Translations under genes and position numbers: made by a program
Part shown: piece by piece, positions 54,839-63,420 of the stretch
Position numbering within the stretch: position 1 is the first letter of the stretch
Layout of the letters: every line of letters begins with the position of its first letter
Notes under the pieces: generated by a model
What the model was told of the DNA's origin: nothing
The model's input: the letters and a program-made list of their open reading frames with translations, nothing else
Databases searched by the model: none
NCBI RefSeq assembly: GCF_018842675.1
Contig: NZ_JAGTWO010000005.1
Coordinates: 310,001 to 374,000, forward strand
From: Candidatus Pantoea bituminis
GTDB taxonomy: Bacteria > Pseudomonadota > Gammaproteobacteria > Enterobacterales > Enterobacteriaceae
Length of the DNA: 64,000 nucleotides
Direction of reading: 5' to 3'

Positions 54839-56041
54839 ATGCCTGATATCGCTGATCGCTTAAAAAATGTTTCCGTTTCTGCCTCGGTGGCAATGACCCA
54901 AAAGGCGCGCGACCTTGCCGCTCAAGGGGTTGATGTCGTCGGTCTTTCTACCGGAGAACCCGATTTCCCGACGCCAGACCATGCGATCGACGCTGCCTAC
55001 GCCGCCGCTAAAGCAGGTGATACGCGTTATCCTCCTACCGACGGCACACCTGCACTGCGTGCCGCGATTCAACGTAAATTCTTGCGTGATAACGAATTAA
55101 GATACGATATCAACCAGATTCTGACGGCGGGTGGGGCTAAACAAATCATCTTCAATGCGATGATGGCGACCATCAATCCTGGCGATGAAGTGGTGATCCC
55201 CACGCCATCCTGGATCAGCTATGCCGATATTGTGAAATTTGCGGGTGGAACACCTGTGCCGGTGGCATGCCATGAAGAGAACGGCTTCAAGCCGCTGGCT
55301 GCCGATCTTGATGCTGCCATCACGCCAAATACTAAATGGCTGCTGATCAATTACCCCAGCAATCCAACCGGTTCAGTGGCCACGCGTGAAGAGATGCAGG
55401 CCATCGCCGATGTGATGTTGCGTCATCCACAGGTGTGGATCCTCACCGACGATATTTACGAGCATCTGATCTACGACGGCGTAACATTTTGGACGCTGGC
55501 GCAGGTAGAACCGCGTTTGTATGACCGGGTACTTACCGTTAACGGTGTATCAAAAGCTTATTCAATGACGGGTTGGCGCTTAGGCTTTTGCGGCGGCCCG
55601 CTGCCCTTGATCAAGGCGATGAGCAACGTCAACACACAGAACAGCGGCGGTGTTACCACGCTTACGCAAGCTGCGGCGGTGGCCGTATTGGATGGCCCGC
55701 AGGATCTGCTCAAAGAGCGCGCTGAGATTTACCGTCAACGCCGCGATTATGTGCTGGATCGCCTTAATAGCATTCCCGGTGTGCATTGCCATACGCCGCA
55801 GGGCGCCTTTTATCTTTTCGTTAATATTGCTGCCTTCGTGGGCAAAACCACGGCGGGTGGCCGGGCAATCAATAACGATGCCGACTTTGTGATGGCGCTA
55901 ATTGAAGAACAGCATGTGGTGACGGTGCCAGGCGCGGCGTATGGCATGAGTCCCTATTTCCGCCTCTCTTATGCCACCAGCATGGAGCGTCTGCAAACAG
56001 GCTGTGATCGCATTACTGCTTTCTGTACCGGTTGCCACTAA
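54839..56041 (+). CDS. Class I pyridoxal-phosphate aminotransferase (aspartate aminotransferase-like)
   Basis: A 400-residue fold-type I aminotransferase. It has VVGLSTGEPDFPTP, ILTAGGAKQIIFNAMMA, INYPSNPTGSV (Asn), LTDDIYEHLIYDG (Asp and Tyr), the PLP lysine in VNGVSKAYSMTGWRLGF and the carboxylate-binding Arg in YFRLSYATS. This is the Ib subgroup of bacterial aspartate/prephenate aminotransferases. The start at 54839 (MPDIADRLKNVSVS) agrees with the family. The SDR gene follows by 9 bases. Neighbouring importers suggest transamination of an imported amino acid. Confidence 0.93.
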   Translation: MPDIADRLKNVSVSASVAMTQKARDLAAQGVDVVGLSTGEPDFPTPDHAIDAAYAAAKAGDTRYPPTDGTPALRAAIQRKFLRDNELRYDINQILTAGGAKQIIFNAMMATINPGDEVVIPTPSWISYADIVKFAGGTPVPVACHEENGFKPLAADLDAAITPNTKWLLINYPSNPTGSVATREEMQAIADVMLRHPQVWILTDDIYEHLIYDGVTFWTLAQVEPRLYDRVLTVNGVSKAYSMTGWRLGFCGGPLPLIKAMSNVNTQNSGGVTTLTQAAAVAVLDGPQDLLKERAEIYRQRRDYVLDRLNSIPGVHCHTPQGAFYLFVNIAAFVGKTTAGGRAINNDADFVMALIEEQHVVTVPGAAYGMSPYFRLSYATSMERLQTGCDRITAFCTGCH

Positions 56042-56050
56042 GGAGTTTGC

Positions 56051-56743
56051 ATGTTGACTGCATCATCACGTGTGGTGATGGTTTCTGGGGCCGCGCGCGG
56101 CCTCGGTTTAGCCATTACACAGCGCCTGCTTCAGGCCGGTTTTATTGTATCTGCTGGCGTCCGCAATCCCTCTGCGTTAGCGCCACAGCCTAATTTGCAT
56201 CTCTTTTCTTACGACGCCAGTGTGGCCGGCTCCGGTGAAAAGTGGGTAGCTGACACGCTTGAACAACGGGGACGGCTGGATGCGCTGGTTAACTGTGCCG
56301 GGATCAACCCGCGCGTACAGGTGATGGAGCAGGACGAAGCGGCGCTGGATGATATGTGGCAGATCAATGTCAAAGGCCCGCTGCGGCTAAGCCGTGCTGC
56401 GCTGCCATTTTTGATCGACTGCGGCGAAGGGCGAGTGATTAATGTAGCTTCGCTGGCCGGACGTCGAGTAGGGAGTAATGTCGGTTACGCCATGACCAAA
56501 TTTGCCGTCGTGGCACTCACTCACGGTATTCGTCAGGCGTGTTGGGATCACGGCGTACGCGCCACCGCACTTTGCCCCGGTTATATCGCGACTGATATGA
56601 CGTTGGGCGAGACAGAAATCAGTCGTGAAGAGATGACGCAACCGGACGATCTTGCTGAGATGGTGGAGCTGTTGTTGCGGCTGCCAAACAACTTGTCGGT
56701 AGCGGAGCTGCTGATTAACTGCCGCAAAGAGGCGATGCTGTAA
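56051..56743 (+). CDS. Short-chain dehydrogenase/reductase
   Basis: A 230-residue SDR with VSGAARGLGLAITQRL (cofactor), VNCAGINPR, NVASLAGRR (catalytic Ser) and YAMTKFAVV (Tyr/Lys), CPGYIATDMT. AAGGAG precedes the ATG. It is translationally close to the aminotransferase (9 bases) and likely reduces or oxidises a product of that reaction. Ends in a perfect terminator hairpin. Confidence 0.9.
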   Translation: MLTASSRVVMVSGAARGLGLAITQRLLQAGFIVSAGVRNPSALAPQPNLHLFSYDASVAGSGEKWVADTLEQRGRLDALVNCAGINPRVQVMEQDEAALDDMWQINVKGPLRLSRAALPFLIDCGEGRVINVASLAGRRVGSNVGYAMTKFAVVALTHGIRQACWDHGVRATALCPGYIATDMTLGETEISREEMTQPDDLAEMVELLLRLPNNLSVAELLINCRKEAML

Positions 56744-56750
56744 TTCTGTC

Positions 56751-56769
56751 GGGGCACATAATGTGCCCC
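56751..56769. terminator. Hairpin terminator between convergent genes
   Basis: Perfect 9-bp arms GGGGCACAT and ATGTGCCCC are separated by a single A, so the closing pairs must open. It lies 7 bases after the SDR stop and directly against the stop of the convergent LysR gene. No long U tract on either strand. Confidence 0.65.
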
Positions 56770-56770
56770 A

Positions 56771-57673
56771 TTAATTCAATCCCGCCGTTAACTCCAGCAG
56801 CAGCTCACGCACCGCTGCCGCCGGCTCAGAAAGTGCCGTGCGATCGGAGATGCACAGCGACAGCGTTTCGTTAATCGCCGGGCCAGCCAAAGAACGGATG
56901 ACCACGTCACGTGATTCTGATTGAATTCGCTCTGCAATGGCTTTTGGCATGATGGTACAACCCAGACCGGCGTCGACACCACGGGCAATGCTTTTCACCG
57001 CTTCCAGTTCACCGACCACATTAATCGACATATTATTCAGGCTGAAAGCCTCGTCGATAGCGCGTCGGACAAAGTTATACGCAGGCGGAAGCAGCATCGG
57101 CAAAGTGCTGAGCTGTTTAACCTGAAGCGGGCCGCCATCATCATCAAAGTCAAAATTAGCGTGTGCCACAAAGAAAAACTCTTCCTGAACCAGCGGCTCA
57201 TAATTCAGCCCTTTGATACCGCCTCGACCATGCAGCAGCGCCATTTCCAACCGCCCATTGGCGACGAGTTCGCTATAAGCCTGACCCACGCTTTCCACCA
57301 AATGCAGCAAAATGCCAGGATGGCGCTGGCGCATCTCTGTCAGCAACGTCATTGCCAGCGTGGCGGCAATGCTGAAAGGAGCAAGCCCCACCGAAACGCG
57401 ACCCGAAAGGGCTTGTCCAGCATCCAGCACATCCAGCTCGGCCTGAGCAAACTGGCGCAACATGACGTTAGCGTGGCCATAAAGGACGTTGCCCGCCTCA
57501 GTCGGAACCACGCCTTGCTGGCTACGAATCAGCAGCTTGCGCTTGAAATGCTCCTCAAGCGCAACCAATTGCTGACTCAGTGCAGGTTGCGCGATGTGTA
57601 AGGCATCGGCGGCACGCGTTATGCTGCCCATATCGACAATGGTGATAAAAGACTTCAGCCGCCGAATATTCAT
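56771..57673 (-). CDS. LysR-family regulator, Nac-like (second copy)
   Basis: A 300-residue regulator with RRLKSFITIVDMGSITRAAD and LHIAQPALSQQLVALEEHF, then LLIRSQQGVVPTEAGNVLYG. It is clearly paralogous to the LysR protein at 49391 and to Nac. It is the last gene of the binding protein-pxpBCA operon, 3 bases after pxpA, so it probably responds to the pathway's substrate or nitrogen status. Confidence 0.9.
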   Translation of the reverse strand: MNIRRLKSFITIVDMGSITRAADALHIAQPALSQQLVALEEHFKRKLLIRSQQGVVPTEAGNVLYGHANVMLRQFAQAELDVLDAGQALSGRVSVGLAPFSIAATLAMTLLTEMRQRHPGILLHLVESVGQAYSELVANGRLEMALLHGRGGIKGLNYEPLVQEEFFFVAHANFDFDDDGGPLQVKQLSTLPMLLPPAYNFVRRAIDEAFSLNNMSINVVGELEAVKSIARGVDAGLGCTIMPKAIAERIQSESRDVVIRSLAGPAINETLSLCISDRTALSEPAAAVRELLLELTAGLN

Positions 57674-57676
57674 AAA

Positions 57677-58447
57677 TTACTCCGCTAAAACGGACGCCGC
57701 TGGGGCAACTTCTGCGCCATTGGCTTCAATTTCACTGCGTACCAGCGTGGCCAGTTCGACCGAACCCGGCGTGTCGCTGTGTACCAGAATTGAACGTGCG
57801 CGAAGCGGTAGCAGCGTGCCGTCAAAGGTGTTTACCGTGCCTTCTTGCAAAAATTGGCGCACACGAGCGCGCACGGCTGCATCATCTTTGATCACCGAGC
57901 CGGGAATGCTACGCGGCACCAATTGGCCGTGCTTATCGTAAGCGCGGTCGGCAAGAAACAGCGTCAGGCTTTTTAAGCCAGCGGCGAGAGCCGCACGTTC
58001 GGTATGGGTATCGGATTGTGAAAAAATGATCAATTCAGTATCAAGGCGTGCAATGGCTTGCATGACCTGCATCGCCAGCGATTCGTCGCGGTTAATGATA
58101 TTGCCCATCGCTGCGTGGAAACTGACGTGCGAAACTCGCGTACCTTCAGCGCGGGCAATGGCGCTCAGCGCGCCCAGCTGATAGATCACCTGTTGGCAAA
58201 TTTCATCGGGTGAAAAAGGCAGTTCTTTGCGGCCAAAACCCTGGCGATCTGGCAAACCGGGATGCGCACCAATACCCACCCCGCGCGCTTTTGCCAGCCG
58301 CACCATGCGCGTCATGATGGCCGGATCGCCCGCATGGAATCCACAGGCGATATTGGCGGAAGAGACCACCTTCATCAGAGCCTCATCATCGCACAGCTGA
58401 TAGACGCCAAAACCTTCGCCCATATCGGAATTCACATCGATCTTCAT
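57677..58447 (-). CDS. pxpA: 5-oxoprolinase subunit PxpA (LamB/YcsF family)
   Basis: A 256-residue protein with the PxpA signature MKIDVNSDMGEGFGVY, SSANIACGFHAGDP and GIGAHPGLPDRQGFGRKEL. With PxpB and PxpC it hydrolyses 5-oxoproline (pyroglutamate) to glutamate using ATP in the cytoplasm. All three genes are here in order B-C-A. GGAGAACAGC precedes the ATG. The presence of a polar-amino-acid binding protein at the head of the operon fits uptake of the same or a related compound. Confidence 0.95.
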   Translation of the reverse strand: MKIDVNSDMGEGFGVYQLCDDEALMKVVSSANIACGFHAGDPAIMTRMVRLAKARGVGIGAHPGLPDRQGFGRKELPFSPDEICQQVIYQLGALSAIARAEGTRVSHVSFHAAMGNIINRDESLAMQVMQAIARLDTELIIFSQSDTHTERAALAAGLKSLTLFLADRAYDKHGQLVPRSIPGSVIKDDAAVRARVRQFLQEGTVNTFDGTLLPLRARSILVHSDTPGSVELATLVRSEIEANGAEVAPAASVLAE

Positions 58448-58466
58448 GCTGTTCTCCTGTTAAAAA

Positions 58467-59452
58467 TTAATGTCCCACGACGCGTTTGAGCGGAAGCAGC
58501 CAGACGCGTAGGCGCGCCAGCCAGTGATTGATCGCTTCATGGGCAACAATGGCATCCTGATGTGTGGCCTGAATGAGTTGGATAAACTGACCCGGCTGAA
58601 CCTGCCCCAGCTGCCAGAGATCTTCTTCAATTACACAGGCAATTTTCGGATAACCGCCCGCCGTATTGGCATCACTGAGTTGGATAATCGGTTCGCCAGC
58701 GGGAGGAACCTGCACAATGCCAGGAATCAAACCGTAAGAGCGCATCTCAACAGTCGTTGACGGTAAAATCGGTTCGCCCGCCAGGCGATAGCCGGTGCGG
58801 TTACTTTGAAGTGAAACTTGCCATGGTTGCTGCCAAAAGCGTTCAGCGTCTGCGGAAAATAGCGCGTACTCACCGGAGGGAATGGCACGAATCAGGCGCT
58901 GGCCGCTGCGGTTCAACGGGAAAGCGTGGCGCAAAGCAGAAGAGGGGGTTCGATGCCAATCCCGCTCTCCGGTAAGCCTGGTGTCTGGCTTTCACCCCAT
59001 GTCAGTACATCGTCACGTTCGAGCTGACGGCCAGCAAAACCGCCAAAGCCACCGCGCAGCGCGGTACTGCGTGATCCCATCACCACAGGAACATCAATGC
59101 CGCCCGCCACACAGAGATAGCCGCGTGCGCCATGGCGCGGGTAGCGCAATTCCAGTACCTGCCCGCTTCGAACGTTGCAGCCCCACCACGGCGGTAAGTC
59201 AACGCCGTCGAGTTGAGCACGGCAATCAGCGCCGGTTAGAGCAATGGCGGTGTCAGCCTGAAAACGTACCCGAAAAGGAAAAACTTGTATTTCAATCGCC
59301 GCGGCATTTTCTTCATTACCCAGCAAAAGATTACCGGCACGCAGCGCCAGCGTATCCATTGCGCCGCTTACCGATACCCCAAGGTGGCGATAATCACGTC
59401 TGCCCAGATCTTGCACTGTGTTCAGCGCGCCGGTTTTTTCAATGATTATCAC
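58467..59452 (-). CDS. pxpC: 5-oxoprolinase subunit PxpC, biotin-dependent-carboxyltransferase-like (frameshifted as read)
   Basis: About 328 residues after correction. It begins with GALNTVQDLGRRDYRHLGVSVSGAMD, the classic start of PxpC/KipA, with GGIDVPVVMGSRSTAL and later GYRLAGEPI, GGYPKIACVIEEDL. One base added to the G run 58944-58948 (C on the coding strand) joins the pieces through EPPSSALRHAFPLN. It starts at a GTG overlapping the pxpB stop codon by 4 bases. A complex with PxpB carries out ATP-dependent activation of 5-oxoproline. Confidence 0.92.
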
Positions 59453-60159
59453 AGTTCAATCCTCTCTGGCACAAACCTTATGCTGTCACCCGGTGCCATT
59501 AAGGCCGGAACGTCTGACAAGGGATCAAACACGTCGAGTTCTGCATAGCCAATTGCATTCCAGCCATTGGGTCCGGTCAGGACTGAAACACCCGCTTGTG
59601 GGCCGCCGATGGTTACAGTGCCTTTTAGCATGTTCAGGGAGGGCACTTTTTTACGCGGCGTCGCCAGGGAAGCATCCAGGCCATGCAGATAACCAAAGCC
59701 AGGTGCGCTACCCAAGGCAAAAACGGTGTAGCTGCCTTGGTAATGACGGCGTATAACCTCTTTCGCTGACAACCCCGTATGACGGCAAACCGCATCCAGA
59801 TCGGTAGCGTGTTCGCCGCCATAGCAGACCGGGATCTCGATTAATTTTCCCTGCGGATGTATCGCCTGCGCCGCTTGCCAACTGACCCGCAAGCGCTGGT
59901 GGATGACGTCGGGATCGGCGGGCGTGGCGCGAAACAGCACCAGTAAGTTGGTTACGCCTGGGATCAGCGACTCGACATCTTCACTGCTCGCCAGGATACG
60001 CGCCAACGACCAGATACGACGCTGAGCGGGGAGGTCAAACGCACCTGGCGCTTCTATCAGCCAGGCGCGACTGCCCATGGTCGAGAGCCGGATGTTTTCT
60101 GACAGGGTTGCCGGACTATCCGTTGCGGAATACGCCACTTCTCTGGACAAGCGATCCAT
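59449..60159 (-). CDS. pxpB: 5-oxoprolinase subunit PxpB (KipI family)
   Basis: A 236-residue protein with typical PxpB/KipI segments: LIPGVTNLLVLF, EIPVCYGGEHATDLDAVC, YTVFALGSAPGFGYLHGLD, TPRKKVP and IGGPQAGVSVLTGPNGWNAIG. It forms the 5-oxoprolinase complex with PxpC and PxpA. It starts 3 bases after the binding-protein stop codon and overlaps pxpC by 4 bases. Confidence 0.95.
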   Translation of the reverse strand: MDRLSREVAYSATDSPATLSENIRLSTMGSRAWLIEAPGAFDLPAQRRIWSLARILASSEDVESLIPGVTNLLVLFRATPADPDVIHQRLRVSWQAAQAIHPQGKLIEIPVCYGGEHATDLDAVCRHTGLSAKEVIRRHYQGSYTVFALGSAPGFGYLHGLDASLATPRKKVPSLNMLKGTVTIGGPQAGVSVLTGPNGWNAIGYAELDVFDPLSDVPALMAPGDSIRFVPERIEL

Positions 60160-60162
60160 CGG

Positions 60163-61002
60163 TTATTCCAGGGCTTCGAATTTAAGGCTGGCAAGCGGTT
60201 GTACGCGCTCTTCACGCACCATTTTGTATTCAGTGTTTGGTCCAATCCAGTTGGCCCAAATCTTATCGATAGTACCGTCATCGTCCATGGCTTTCAGGCT
60301 GTCATTGACTTTAGCCAGCAGCGCCGGTTCATCACGCTTCATACCGATACCAATTGGTTCCAGCGCCATCGGCTCTTTGATCATCGCCAGGTCGATACCC
60401 TCTTTTTTCGCTTGATTAATCATCTTGATGCCGGTCATGGTGTTGGTCACAAAGCCCACCGCTTTGTTCTGTTCCAGCGCCAGGAAAGCTGAAGCTGCAT
60501 CCTGGAAAGTCAGCGGTTTGCCGCCTTTCAGCACAATGGATTGCTCAGAGGTGGTGCCTTTGGTGGCACTGATACGCTTGTTTTTGAAATCTGCCAGCAT
60601 TTTGTCTGCGTTGGGCTTTTTCACCAGCAACATTTCTTTGGCAACGTAATACGGGTCGCTGAACTGAATCTGCTTACCGCGGGTCTTGGTATAAGCAAGG
60701 TTGGCAATCAAGACATCCGCGCGGCCGGTGGCAATGACGGCAATACGCGCTTCAATTGAGGTTGGCATCAGTTGCAATTTCACGCCCATCTGTTTAGCCA
60801 GCGCGTTACAGAGATCAACATCCATGCCGACGAGTTGACGTGTCTTAGGATCGGGAGCGGAGAACGGTGGCACATCGGAATAGACGGCACATTTAAGTTC
60901 GCCCTGAGATTGAATGTCTGACAACAGATCGGCTTTGGCCGGTAAGACCGATAAGGTTAACGGTAAGGCCATTGCCAAACAGACGTATTTTTTCAAAGTC
61001 AT
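60163..61002 (-). CDS. Polar amino-acid ABC transporter substrate-binding protein
   Basis: A 279-residue periplasmic binding protein of family 3 (glutamine/histidine/glutamate class). It has a signal peptide (MTLKKYVCLAMALPLTLSVL, then PAKA), GMDVDLCNALAKQMGVKLQL, ARIAVIATGRADVLIAN and IGIGMKRDEP. It is the first gene of the pxpBCA operon. No permease is adjacent, but the permease-permease-ATPase set at 45602-47804 is of the matching type and lacks its own binding protein, so they may form one importer. The start is the ATG at 61002; the open frame to 61065 is not used. Confidence 0.92.
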   Translation of the reverse strand: MTLKKYVCLAMALPLTLSVLPAKADLLSDIQSQGELKCAVYSDVPPFSAPDPKTRQLVGMDVDLCNALAKQMGVKLQLMPTSIEARIAVIATGRADVLIANLAYTKTRGKQIQFSDPYYVAKEMLLVKKPNADKMLADFKNKRISATKGTTSEQSIVLKGGKPLTFQDAASAFLALEQNKAVGFVTNTMTGIKMINQAKKEGIDLAMIKEPMALEPIGIGMKRDEPALLAKVNDSLKAMDDDGTIDKIWANWIGPNTEYKMVREERVQPLASLKFEALE

Positions 61003-61320
61003 TGTGCATTTCCCATGGCTGATGTTGCGCAGCAGGCGATATAGCCTGACGGCGTAAAACGTCACTGTTATTAGTTCGGTTATGACGACATTTCTGGACT
61101 ATATCGACTTTGTCTGGTGGAGGGTAAGAGGTAAACAGTGTCGGGAGATAGGCTAATTATATGACCATCAAAGCGCGCTTCACGCCGCCGTGATAAGCAA
61201 AAACTATCCGGGCAGAACAAAATTATCTTATCGGCTCTTAGCGGCTGCGCCCTATGGTAATCCCGATCCTGGTGTGGGAAATGGCTGCGCCTGAGAATGA
61301 ACGTTATTGAAGGGGATAAA
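61003..61320. other. Divergent intergenic region
   Basis: A 318-base gap between the pxp operon and the EamA gene. It should hold both promoters; a TAATTATAT stretch near 61153 is a possible -10 area. I see no palindrome of note and no gene. Confidence 0.4.
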
Positions 61321-62239
61321 ATGAATGCCAGATTTGGGGTTTTGCTGAAAATCTCTTCAGCCCTGTGTGCGACATTAATGCTGGCGTGCGTAAAAGCATT
61401 ACAAGGTAATATCCCCACGGGTGAAGTGATATTTTTCCGATCGTTTGTGGCATTAATTCCCTTATTAATTTGGCTAAAGATTCAAGGTAATGTGCTTGAA
61501 AGTATAAAAACCAAAAATATCTTCGGTCATCTTATTCGCGGCTTCTCCGGTACCGGTGGCATGTATTTTAACTATATGGCACTGGTATATATTTCTCTGG
61601 CTGATGCCACAGCCATTAGCTACGCTGCGCCGCTATTTACGGTGATTATGGCGGCGTTGCTGTTGAAGGAAAATGTGCGCTTATCCCGCTGGTTGGCTGT
61701 TCTCGTCGGTTTCTCCGGCATCATTATTATGCTTTCGGCAAACCTGACCGCTAGCGGCTCTTTTTGCAGCGGAAGGCCAGGCAACCGGTGCTGGATTAGG
61801 CGCACTGTTTGCTCTGATCGCTGCTCTCTGTTCTGCCACGTCTAACGTACAAATTCGCTTTCTTAACGGCATCGAAAAACCCGGTGCCATTGTGTTCTAT
61901 TTTTCGTTAATGACCATGATGATTGGTCTGGCTAGCGCGCTGTTTGGCTGGAAAATGCCAACACCGCTTCATCTATTACTGCTGGTTGGCTGCGGCTTCT
62001 TTGGTGGCATGGCCCAAATTCTGGTAACGATGAGTTTGCGCTATACCGATGCTTCATTATTAGCGCCATTTGATTACACCACGCTGGTGTGGTCGATGGT
62101 GATTGGTTATCTGTTCCTGAATAGCCTGCCTGGGCCTTCAACGTTAATGGGCGCGTCTATTGTTGCCCTGGCGGGAATATTTACCGTCTGGTGTGACCAA
62201 CGTCAGCGTAAAGCGCAACTATTACGCTCTCTGCAATAA
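61321..62239 (+). CDS. EamA/DMT-superfamily transporter (frameshifted as read)
   Basis: About 305 residues with ten hydrophobic segments in two repeats (family norm), a probable exporter of amino acids or metabolites in the inner membrane. Segments include GEVIFFRSFVALIPLLIWL, ADATAISYAAPLFTVIMAALLL in the first repeat and DASLLAPFDYTTLVWSMVIG in the second. The frame changes near the T run 61761-61765: the length is consistent with one extra T there, or two missing. The ATG at 61321 has AAGGGG upstream, better than the one at 61297. Confidence 0.86.
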
Positions 62240-62320
62240 ACCGCCGCTAAAGTGATGAAGTGCCGAGGGCAGATGTCATCCTATAGAAGACTTTTTGCCC
62301 TTGTCGGGAGCATTAACTCA

Positions 62321-62339
62321 TATCCCTTTATTAGGGATA
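62321..62339. terminator. Short palindrome between convergent genes
   Basis: TATCCCT and AGGGATA flank a TTATT loop, 82 bases after the EamA gene. It might be a weak terminator; there is no U tract. Confidence 0.35.
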
Positions 62340-62417
62340 ATGAAGGAATAACTCCCCACTGCGGGTAAGCGATTAACACGCTCTCTCACGCCTGACAACA
62401 TGCGCAAAAGAGCGCTT

Positions 62418-63319
62418 TCAACGAATATCTAACCCCGCCAGCGTCCCTAACAGCGCATCCACTTTCGGTAAGAGCTGCTTACGCCGCGGCCAGACTAATG
62501 TCAGCATCAATCCATCCGGCTGAAGGTCGGGTAATATCACATCCAAATCACCGTTATCAAGCGCGCGGCGAATCAACCATGATGGCATTTGCGCCACGCC
62601 CAATCCGGCACAGACGGCCTGAACTTGCGCATCAACGTCTCCAAGCGCCATACGATGCGGTAGCGTTCGCCAGGTGGGATAGCCCTCCTCATTAATAAAC
62701 AGCCAGGGCTTGGGGAGCCATCCACGCGCTCGTAAAGAATGGCGCGATGTTGTAGCAATTCGCTTTCGTTCTGCGGCCGACCTTGCTGATTGAGGTAATC
62801 CGGCGAAGCGCAAAACACCATACGTTCCCGGCCGATGCAGCGAAATCCCAACGATTCCGGCAGGTCCTGTACTTCACCAATGCGAATAGCCACATCAATG
62901 CCTTCATCAAACAGGTCAACAAAGCGATCCGAAAAGCTAAGGCTTAATTCCAGTTCGGGGTATTTCTGGCAGAACGGGATCAGCAGCGGCATGACATTTA
63001 ATCGGCCATAGGTATTAGGCATTGCCAACCGCAAGCGACCGGATGGAATAGTGCGCTGCGCGGCTAATACTGATTCAGCTTCCGCCAGTTCTTCCATAAT
63101 ACGGATACAGGTCTGGTAGTAAGCGGTTCCGGCATCAGTCAGGCGCAGGCTGCGTGTGGTGCGCTCCAACAGACGCGACCCCAGTCGTGCCTCAAGTCGG
63201 CTGACGCTTTTACTGATGGCTGAACCTGTGACATGCAAACGCTGGGCTGCGGCAGTAAAGCTGCCGCGCTCTACGCTGGCAACGAACGGGATAATGTCTT
63301 TTAAACGCTGATCGTGCAT
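62418..63319 (-). CDS. LysR-family regulator (frameshifted as read)
   Basis: About 300 residues after correction. It has an N-terminal winged helix (IIPFVASVERGSFTAAAQRL, VTGSAISKSVSRLEARLGSR, RTTRSLRLTDAGTAYY) and a sensor domain (SGRLRLAMPNTYGRLNVMPL, GIDVAIRIGEVQDLPESLG, ASPDYLNQQGRP). It belongs to the CrgA/DmlR-like group that usually controls a divergent oxidoreductase. One base added to the G run 62712-62715 (C on the coding strand) joins the last third (PKPWLFINEEGYPTWRTLP). It diverges from the PRISE-type reductase at 63421, its likely target. Confidence 0.88.
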
Positions 63320-63420
63320 AGATTGATGAACTCAAGTTGGGAATGCTGTGAAAAAATGACACAGATAAGCCTTAAATTCTCTATTAAGCTAGTAAATACG
63401 CAAAATGAGGAGAATTGAAA

